The position numbers and the translations under genes were made by a program. The notes below the pieces were generated by a model. The model ran no database searches. It saw only the letters and a program-made list of their open reading frames with translations, and was not told the DNA's origin. This document shows positions 45,501 through 56,863 of a stretch of DNA of 64,000 nucleotides, piece by piece (position 1 is the first letter of the stretch; each line of letters opens with the position of its first letter). Origin of the DNA: Uloborus plumipes (Eukaryota; Arthropoda; Arachnida; Araneae; Uloboridae); contig JAXGGA010006484.1 of the NCBI GenBank assembly GCA_038373865.1, positions 1 to 64,000 on the forward strand, given 5' to 3'.

Positions 45501-48500
45501 CAGATGCATTGGTTGCAGTTGTCAAGTTTTTTGCACAAAATAATCACTTATGAAGCAAAAAAAAAAAAAAAATGTGCAGGATATCATATATTCAGGATTC
45601 TATATTTTTATTTGCGTTAAAGGAATTGTATAACGCAGGGGTTCTCTTATTTTAAAAAGTAAACTTACCAAATGCTTCGAATCCCTTCCTAATTTTAGTA
45701 GCAGATATGTTCTTGGAACGCAAGTAATCAGACAGATACCCGGATGTAAAGAGCGTGACACATGTGCAAACATAGATGAAAGAATTCACTAATCCATTCT
45801 GAAATACAAATATACGTTTACGTTAGACAAAAGACACAATTACTAGCAAACATTTCTGTCCGAAAAAGTTCATAGTATTTTTTTTTTTTTATTCCTGTGC
45901 CTCTTACCTTTTGTATGGGCACATGCAACACCACTTCCATGTAAGTAGGCAACTTGGTGAGAAGCGTGGTGAACCCCCACGCGGCACAAAAAGTGACGAT
46001 GGCTATCGACCACACAGGCATGCTGCATAATACGCTTCTCCAGGGAACTGGTGTCTGCACAAAAACATCAAAGAATTGCTATTAAAATAACTTTAGGATA
46101 AAAACATCCACAGTCATTTTAAAAAATCAGGAAAAAAAAAACAAAAAGAAAACATGCAAACACTATACCCGGCTGCAACCTTTCTTGACTATGCAGAAAT
46201 AAGCTGAGATCAATGAAAGGAAGTAGAGCGATGTCCGAATTTTATGTTCTTTTAGAAATTGAATTAGAGCGTTTCATCTACGCATATGTAGCCTTTTTTG
46301 TCATAATATTCATAATTTTTAAAACATTTTCAATTTTACGAGCGGAGTAGCGCGGAAGCATACATACATTTGAATCGAACTCGCCAGAAAATAAGAGTTC
46401 ACACAAGTAGTTGGAAAAACTACATTTCTTTTGTAGCGAACTACAACTACAACTACTTTGTTACAAATGTAGTTAACTACAACTACTTTTTTTAAATGTA
46501 GCGACTACAAACTATTTTTTGAATTGTAGTCGCTACTTCGCTACTTTTAAAAAAATAAATAAATAAAAAGCATACACCGTTTGAGGATTGACCGAAAAAA
46601 TTCGAAAAGTGGTTTATATTAATAAATTAACTCATTTGAATATGGAATAGAACTAGGAGTTGTCTTTGAATTTATTTGTCACTTTGCCTTTTTGCTCTTT
46701 TTTTTTGCTAAAATTTGAAGTTTTTAGATTTTTTTTCCAATTTTTACGAGTATTCGCCACAAGAAAGGATTCAAAAGTTAAAAGATTGAAAGAATTCGAC
46801 CTTCAATTTTTTTTTAATTTCTTGCCAGGGAATATTTAGGAACATGAAAATTATTTGAAAGAATATAAAACCAATGACATCAAATAGAAAGAATGTATTT
46901 CGTCAAAATGATGTATCTAAGATCAGCTTATATTTTAATGTTCTTATTTCTCATTGCGTCCGCTGCTCTGATTTGCACCAGTCAGAGTCAATTAAACCTT
47001 GTTTTCTTCCTTCGTTCTCTTTTTTAATTTTTTTTTTCATTCATTTATTTATGTTTTTAATTTAAAAGTAGTTTCTAGAAATCGCTACAAACTACTATTT
47101 TTTGTACCGCGCTACTAACTACCCTACTTTTTTAAAAAAGTAGCGCTCTACACTACAAACTACTAAAAAATGTAGCTACTACAGTAGTTTCGCTACTTGT
47201 AGCGCACTACTTCCGACCACTGGTTCACACACAGTCTCTAGTCATCTTAATTTGCCAAAAAGGTTTCTGTTAACTCGGTTTTCCTTGGTTTTCTTTCCGC
47301 GCGTTGTGATGTCACGGCCGACTAAAGTTGCAAGCGAGTATAGTTAACCTCTTGAGATTCAATAATGTCTCGAAGGATTCAAAGATTCTCTAACATCACA
47401 GAGGAGGGGAAATCTTATAAATATTATAAATTCTCGCTAGCCACCTTGTCTAGTGGTCAGAGAAGATGGAGAGGTTCCGGATTCGAATCACTTCTCGGGC
47501 ATGGATGTACTTTGCCCCTTCCATGTGCGAATGTGTTGTCGTGTTGTAAATGATTGCCTGCTCAAAAACGGGACCTTATGTCATAAGTGTAATGTAGCAG
47601 TTGGACTTCATAGTAAAATTAGGATACAGTTAGAAAAGTGAAGCGCACCCAAAATTGGCACTCTAGCTGGCACAAGACAACAATAACAGCAATTCTCAAC
47701 CACTTGTCTAGCGGACCAGTTCCTTTCCGCTGAAAAGTTTGATCAGTGCTCTTCTGTATCTCTCTGTGACCAAAACAGTTCATTTTGTTCAAAGTAAATA
47801 AAGAACTTTATAATATTTCGTGTAAAATGAGTAAATTAGCAAAAATAAATAACATAAAAACAAGTTTTAAAAATCTCACCAGTTCGCTCTACTTTTTGTC
47901 AAATTTTTACTGGTCAGCGATTCAAAAAAGATTGCGAAACGCTGTTGGATTGCGTTCACGTAAAAGATAGACCAGAAGTAACCAAGTAAGTTGCCAGAAA
48001 ATTTGCCACTGTACCACTTTTATGGTACTTTCTGGAATTAAAATCAAAAAATTGAATCGATACGATTCGCATTTGTGGTCTACCTGGCGCCAATATGCTC
48101 TCGTCCAAGCTTAACATGTGATAAACATGTTAAGCTTGGACATGTGATAAACATGATAACATGTTCGCCAAATAGCGCACTTTTTTGTTTACATATAGTC
48201 CATCTCTCCTATGAACGCAGTGTACGTAGTATAAAATTTTAAAACTGCAGAATATCACTCAATTGCGTACCTTTTGATCAGCACCCATTTGTACATGCCC
48301 TTTTTGAATGTAATCTACCTCATTCTTGGAAATTCTTGGGTGATCTGAAGGCGAGTTATAAGCTAAGCAAATCCAGAAAACGAACCAAACGCAGCCCAGG
48401 AGTCCTAAGATAAAATAGTTATGATATTAAACAACTTACAACATAAATAATTATTAAGTAAGCACTGCATATACAAGGTGTGACAAATAACGGGACTGCG

Positions 48501-51500
48501 TATGTCCCCGTCATATATACTAAAGTCACGGGTTTTTCGCCCTTAACTTTAGTATATGAGTATTGATATTCACTAACTAATGTCGACATCAGATTTCGGA
48601 CTTTTTTAGTTATATTATCATGACTTATAAAACTTAAAGCGGTAACAAATTTTATTGCATCAATTCATTTTGCAGATTGGAAAGATTTCGGTTACTAAGA
48701 TCGTTGGTAAATTTTCAGATGTCATCAATTTTTCTCAAGCAGAATTCTGTATTTCGAATTCACTGATAGTTCTACAGTCTACTCATAATTTGGAGACTGC
48801 TCCAAAATCTCAACTATCGTAAAATACTTTAAAGTCAGAATCTTCTTCAAATTGTACTTTTGATTGGTTATAATCAAATTTACTATCATAAGCGTTGGTT
48901 ATAATGTGCGTGCTCAAGTATCAAACTGACACTTCAATAAAATACACATACCCAGGTAGCACAAAAAACGTTTAAACGTTTTATAAACGTTTTTAATCCG
49001 TTGTCACAACGTTAATAACCATTTTCCAACCTTTAAAAAACGAAGTTTGCTACTTGGGATACAGATCGTCAGAAAAAATTGCGTTAGAGCTAAGCTCTTT
49101 TTTGCTCTTTGGGTGAGAGAGAGAACATAATTGAATTGACATGAAGCAATTGGAAGGACTGGGTTAAATATATGTGCAAAATTACTAGAGTTTAAAATAA
49201 CAAAGCGCAAGATATAGCTGAGCAAGGAGCCTGCCCCATGCTCTGTACTCTCTTCTTGCCGAAAGTGGCAAAGGAAGACACCTACTGTTAGTGATGGTGC
49301 CAATCCTAACATGTAGGGGTCTTAAGGAGCGCCTAACCAGCAAACCTTTTCTTGCCGCCAGGGGTGGAGAGAGTCACTAAAAGCAAGCAGGCCATAGGCC
49401 TCGGGGTGAGGCCCAGCCAAGCGGCAAGCTGCTGGCTGCGCAGGGGCTAGCGTGGGAGATTACCATTCCTAGTAAGGTTACTCCTCCGAGATCAATAAAA
49501 TAAAAAATAGTCAGCATTTTTTCTGGAACGAAGCAAAATTCAAGTTACCGTAATATAATGTCTACTTTTTACTTTTTTCTTTTTTCTTAAACTTCAGCCT
49601 AGCAACTCATCATTACATTACATAAGAAATTGTTTTTGTTTTCTTTGAGAAAAAAAATCATACCGACCTAATATGTAGAACACTGAGGGCCATCCACCGT
49701 CGAATCCATACTCGCACAGGTATCCAGCAAGGGGCATGGCAACTACGGTGCCCACGTGATCGCCAATCAGACACAGCGCCACCATGGTACTCCTCTCTTC
49801 CACCGGGGCCCAGTGGGCGAAGAGGGCGAATGCTGTGGGCAAGCAAATACCCTAATAATTTGAAATGAGTCTCCACATTAATGGCGTTTGCTGAAAGCTC
49901 CTCTGGTAGACATTTCGTTTCATAAACGTTGCAAAACGATTATTAACGTTCTGATAACCATTTTGAAACGTTTGTGAAATGTTTAAACGTTACTTGGGCT
50001 ACGCAATAATATTCGAAGCTTATTTGTTTTACGACTCGTGGTGCCCACCATGGGTAGGCTAAGCACTAAACTCGAAAGCAGACTGTTTTTTTTATTTTAG
50101 AAGCCATCAGTTTCAACATACTTGAGGACTGCGTACAATGCGCTTTGCCTCCTGACAAACACAGGACAGATTTACGCACAGAGAGGATGAAACAACATCC
50201 ATGGACAAGGCGGGATTCGAATCCGCGACCACTTGCTTGCGAGGAGAGTACTCTACCTCTAGGCCCACGTGGCCCCAAAAGCAGACTGAAGTAAATTTTA
50301 AAAATGTTTAATTTAAGTTAAACTTCACAACTTTTTTTTTTTTTAAATAAAGCATGAAAGTAGCAATAAGAAATATATATTCAAAACAAAAGCCTGACTT
50401 AATAGAAGGAAAAATCTTTTTAAAATATAATTCATTGAAAAGTTGTACATAAAAACACTTACCACATAAATTAGCAGTAAATATGTAATTTTTGTACAGT
50501 CATGATATTTTTCAATGTTTTGTGTTTCTAGTCGGTATCCAGTAAATATCTTACTGGGAGTAGGGTTCGACAGACATTAAAATTTTGTCTAAGCAAGTAT
50601 ATAAGAGCTTCCATACGACCACCTGAAGTCGTATTGTATAATTTCGGAGTAGGTCCATCCTATGAAAGCTCACTCCCTATCCTCTGAATACGGCCTTGTG
50701 TTTTTTCGTTTTGTGTAATTTTACCGAAAAATCTCAGTCAGAAACAGTTTTCCCGCTTCTGATGGAATTTATGAGAGGAATTGTTGGTGGTCAATTAAGA
50801 GGCGTTAATTTTTTTCAAATGCATACTTGAAGGTCCACGTTGTAGTCATGATTTTTATAGACGTGGATTCCAGTTAACTAATTTTAGGAGACGTTACGGT
50901 AAAAATACTTTTTCTGAGTATTTTCATTAATTAAATAAAACGAGCTTCATTTCTACTCTTAACAACAAACATCACCGTGGAGTGTTCCGCTGTTTGTAGC
51001 ACTGCTGGTGTTTGATAAATGTATACTAGCCGATAATTATTGCATTTACTTTCATCAACTTTACCATCAACGTTGACAACGATATCATAATAATACATAC
51101 GGCAAATTCAATAGTTTAAACGTTCCGAGAACAATGTTAGATTACAATTGCTTATAACAAGTTAGAGAAATAATATTTTTTTATGAACAATCTATATATC
51201 AAAAGATATAACGGGCTCTTTATGTTGGTTCGTTTGTTTGCTTGTAGCCAATGGCTAGAAGCCCCCACAGACCTGAAACTTGGAACGAAATTTGAACGTA
51301 TAACCGTGATCTGCTCCTCGAAGGCCGAATTCTAAATTTCGACTTAGTTATTTTTAAATTAATTAATTAGTCTCATTTTTGATTTCGCCTGATGGAACGG
51401 GGAAAACTTTCCCCCACCCCTAGCATTATAAATCGCTGAAAAGGTGTTTTATTTTTTTTCTGCAAAAAAAAAAAAAAGTTTCGTCGTGAAAATATTAATT

Positions 51501-54500
51501 ACTTAAACTTAGTCAATTTTCAAGGCTTAACTCATACGCAAAACGGAAACAGTAGATCCATTTTCCAGCCTAACTGCTCTTTCGTCGCTGACGTTTCATA
51601 GTTGTTTAAATTTACGTATTCAGTTAAGTTTTGAAAATTGGCTTAATTTGAGTATATAATATCCCCTGTTACTTAACTTAATGTCAATTTGATTTATTTG
51701 GCGAATTGTTTTGAACCTTAACAGGACTTTTAGAGGAATTTAAAAGGTCGTGGAACTCATTTGTATTAATAAATATAATAATTTTAATTCAGAGGGTTGG
51801 AGTGAATTTAAATTTGTTCAATTGATTTCCTTTACATTTATTGCACGGGTATCGCCGTGCGGATACTGCTAGTTATATGATAATTGAGCTAAAGTATAAA
51901 GTGACAATGCTTCCCTAAATCTGCCTTTGAATTTAGCGAATGTACAAGTTTCTCAAATAACTCCTAAATTACTAAGAATTTATGAACTTGAAAACTTACA
52001 TGGATCAGCCCCATGAGGACTCTGACCAGCACGACGACCAGAACTCCCAGATCAGCTGCAATAGGAGTGAAGATGGTGAGCAGCGAGGCAAAGAGGATGG
52101 ACAGCCCCAGGGGCCACTTGCCCCCGGATAACTCGGCAAATCGTCCTCCAACCACTTGAGTGCAGACGTAGCCATAGAAATAGGCTCCGAGAATTATTCC
52201 TTGGATGGACGGCGTCCATATGTATTCCCCCTAAAGAAAACCAATTTGTAATTAGTTAAAATGAGATACAACGTTTAAAAAAAAGCACAAATAGGGTTAA
52301 AAGTTTTAAAAGGGGCAAACATGCTTCGGAGGCAAAAGCCTCCTTCTTCAGTACCCGGCAAGCAAATGGAATGAAACATAGATCTGATTGGTTCATCTTC
52401 TTTCCTTTTTCGTATTTAAACTCTCCCATGACCTCGTTTCATTCCATTTGCTTTCCGAGCACTAAAGAAGGTGGCTGTGTCCCTCCGAAACATGTTTGCC
52501 CCTTTTAAAACTTTCAATCTTATTTGCGCTTTTAAACGTTGTATTTCATTTTACCTAATTTACGTACAAAGCTATCGCGTTTTATTCAATTTGTAATTTT
52601 TTTTTAAAGTGTCAAACACTTCACTACCCTAATCGATTTTTGCAGCATTTATTAATTTGCTCCAGTAACTTACTCCATAAGATTTGTTATAGCGTTTTAT
52701 TAGATTCAAATAATTACCTATTACATGATTTTTTTAAACAACTCAACAGAATTTTATTGCTCAATTGGAATGTGTTACTGTATGGAAGTTAATAGAATTC
52801 TACTAGTAATTGATTTTAAAAGATGCTTTAATAAAATTCTGTGACCTTGTTCCATAACATTTTTATACGGCTCTATAAAATGTATTAAACTAATTGTAAA
52901 ATTTCTCCAAGAAGGAGTCGTACTGTTATCTTCTCAAAGATAATATAGAGCGATATAGATATATTATAGCCTTCACGTTAACCGATTAACTGTTTTTTTT
53001 ACTAATTTTGGTTGGATAAGCATGGTATATGTATATAAAATGTTGCACCACACACAGAAAACTATATTCAAATTATGATTAAGTACTTTATATTTTGGGA
53101 AAAAATCCTATCAAACGCTCATGAAAAATAATAACAAGTTTCAAAAACTATAACCCGACTACAAAAAAAAAAAAAAAAAAAAGCACTGAAAGGTAAGAAA
53201 CAAGGTAGGTGCTATTTAATATCATCGTCTCATTAAATAAAACAAGACGTTTGATACCTTAGCTATATCTGTTTATTTAGTTCTACGACTTGAACCCTCT
53301 GCAAGTTCCACATTAAGAACATAATTCAATTCAAATGCTGTAGTCGTGCGTTGTCAACTACAGAAAGCAAGCATTTAAACTTGATACACAAGCAAACATA
53401 TTAGTTTGATCTATATATATATATATATATATATACAAGAATGGTAAATTAGGTTATAATGTTGTTCTATCAAATTGTTTTTCTGTAGTTGACAACGCAC
53501 GACTACACTGCCGTGGGCATGTAAACAGCAGTATCTGCAAAAATGAGTTTTCGAGATATTTGAAGAAACGCGTTTTTGATTTCCCACAAAGATCAATAAA
53601 ACATAGAACTTCGAACATAGGCGATACTATATGTTTATACCGATATATTTTTTGGGTAATCGATTGAATTTTGTTTTTATAAGCGCAGAGAGAGGTAAAG
53701 CAGATACTGCCGTTTACCTGCCCTTTTCACTCTAATTGTCATGCGGAATCGACTGGCAGTCGGCAGTAACTGCACAGTATGCTACTAAACGTCCAGCATT
53801 TACATATTCAACAACATGCGGAGTAGATATGTTATTACGAAATATATTATTGCATTGTGAATGATATGTTTTATTTAAAAATATACATAAATACCGTGTA
53901 TCGTGTATCCACTTGATATAGATTTAATGTAAACGAACGCGAAATATAATTAAAAAATATAATGAAACTGCATTGTATTATGCAAAATATGAAGCAAAAC
54001 TTGATGATTCCTCAGCCATTTTTACTACCTTTTACTTAGTAAAGGAAGTATTTTGATCACAAAGAAAATTTCACTCAAAATTCGGTCTAAATTTTGATTT
54101 TGCTCACCCCCGAATGAGTGTTGAGTAGTTTTTTCGACCTATCAGCACGTGCATATGTACCTACTAACATATAAACAGCCGAAATATCCTTTTCGACCAT
54201 GGCCCAGTTAATTACGACGAGTTTTCTCGTAACGTCTGTATGTACGTATGTATGTAGGTATGTTTCTATGTATGTGCGTATGTATGTTTGTCGCATAACT
54301 CAAAAACTATATGCCGTAGAAGCTTCTAGTTTGGTATGTAGGCTCTGAGGGTGGTCTAGTTGTACACCTCCCCTTGTGGTTGCATTCGAATGTTCCCAAG
54401 GGGGTCTTTTACCCCTTTGTGGGGTTGATCAATGTTAATTTCAATGCAGATTGAGTGATATGATTTGGTACAACCACTTGGTGATTATCGCCAAACTTTT

Positions 54501-56826
54501 GGTCGCCAAGTGTTTGCCGCCAAGTTGGCGACAAATTTGGTGAAAAAATGATTTTTTAAAAAAAATTTGGATTCAATTTGGCGCTATTGGGCACATTTTG
54601 CGAAAAAATCACTTAATCATGTTAAAATTGGCGATATTTAGAAAATAAATCATTGTAAAACATTATTTTGCATTGATTCGTGATAAACTGGTGGGGGGGG
54701 GGGGGGGGGGTACATGTTTGAATTGTTATCTTGCTCACTCTAATGTACTATTTTAACACTTGAGGTATTTATTATGGAATGGAAACGTAAAAGGAAGTAG
54801 TGCGGCGTTCACACCAGATGTTTTAAAATTACTACAAATCAGTTAATGCTTTGTACATCAAAACAAAAAATCCCCTTGAGAAAAAGAGCGCTTGAAAAGC
54901 TTGTTGTGCTGACGATTTTTTTATAGCACTATTAAAACAGCTAGGGATGAAACTGCAAAAACTATCGTCTGTTAGTATGAAAGCAGCTGTAATTAAAAGA
55001 AAACAAATAATGTAAATAAAATCATTTCATTGCTGTATTTTTGTTTGTCGTCTGCCAAGTTTGGCTTGTGTATCTTTGAAATCGTGAAAAATATTGTCTG
55101 CTAGTGGAGAGAAACTTTATTTGAAAGAAAAAAAACCTGGTATGGACCCCACACTACTTCCTTTTACGTGTAAATTTCTTAGTAGATGCCTTAAGTGTTT
55201 AAATAGTGCTTGGAATAAGCAAGATAACAATTCAAACATTTACGCCCCTAATGTACCACGAATAATGCAAAAAATGATTTACAACGATTCATTTTCTAAA
55301 TATCGCCGATTTTAGCACCATTCAGTGGATTTTTCGCAAAATACCGCCAATAGTGCTAAATTGAACCCAAACTCATAAAATAATATTTTTTCGCCAAATT
55401 TGTCGCCAATTTGGCGATATGTCACCAAGTGGTCGCCAAGTGTCGCCAAGTGGTAATGCCAATTTATATCACTCAAGTCTGTATTGATATTAACACTGAT
55501 TCACCCCAAAAATTAATAAAACACCCCCTTGGGAACATTCAAGTGCAACCAATGACCTCCCGTGACCTCCCATTAGGGCACCCCTACTTTCGCTCAGTTT
55601 AGGTACAAAGGAAAACGGTTTTTGCGGCTTGATGCAAGTTTTGCACAGCGATTCATATTATGTTCATCCTGCAGACATGCAGATACTGCCGTTTACCTGC
55701 CCATCGTAATGAAAAATGCAGTTACTGCTAATTACCATTGGTTAAAAAACAGTTTTTTTTCATCGGAAACCAAAAAAAGAGGCTTGTACCATAAAACTAA
55801 TGTAACATAGATTTCAAAAATGCAAAAAAATGAAAATCGAAAATTTTGCAGTTACTGCCCTTTACCTGCCCACGGCAGTACAGCATTTGAATTGAATTAT
55901 GTTCTTAATGTGGAACTTGCAAAGGGTTCAAGTCGTAGAACTAAATAAACAGGTATAGCTAAGGTATCAAACGTCTTGTTTTATTTAATGAGACGATGAT
56001 ATTAAATAGCCCCTACCTTGTTTCTTACCTTTCAGTGCTCTTTTTTTTTTTTTATAGCCAGACTGCTAAAAACATAACCCTTCCTTTAGGCTTTGCCGTA
56101 ATCGGGTAAAAAATCAATAAATAAAAACAATGGACTTGTTAAGGATCGTTAGTATAACCTCTAAAGTTAAGAGGTTTTACTGCAGACAGGGTCGGATACA
56201 AGGGAGGGGTGATGGGCATGATTGTCCCTCCCGTCGGGGACTTTTCACCTGTAGTTTTTCGACAATGAAATTCTAAAAATGCAATTTTATTCGAGTTTTA
56301 ATGAAGTTGAGGGAAGGTGTTATGAGGCTCTCCCCCGTTGTGTTTTGAGATTGAAGTCCAAAACTTTTGTGATCAATATTTGAAAACCAGTGTGCATACT
56401 AAAAGTTACAAAGACTAATCGCCCGTCCTTCTGAATTCGCCCTTGACTACAGAGCACTCGTTTGGGACAGTATCTTGATGAAATCCGATTCAAAACTTAC
56501 CAGTAAATCAGGCGACGTGCTGTTGGGACTGAGGAGGGCGGGACAGCTTTCATCGTCAGCGCTTCCAGAACCGTTGGCGCTGCTGAGAGCTGTGTGGTTC
56601 ACCATGGCAACGATAGTGACACTCAGGCAGACCCTCTGGGCGAACTCTAGGCTCATCGCCCAGAACAGGAGAAAGGTTAGCACATAGCGAGCTGGTAAGT
56701 AACCTGATAAAACAAGATTTTTAGCATTTCAGTAGGTTCATTGCCTGTCAAATCAACCAAAACAATAAAATTTTTCTCAACCTAACCGTTTGAGGTTTTA
56801 ATGCAGCTTTGTCACCTTAAATTTAA

Positions 56827-56863
<37 letters not shown>

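Noticed and set aside
50205..50276. tRNA-like sequence on the minus strand.
   Set aside because: Part of a SINE with an 11-bp duplication and A-rich tail, not a functional tRNA gene.
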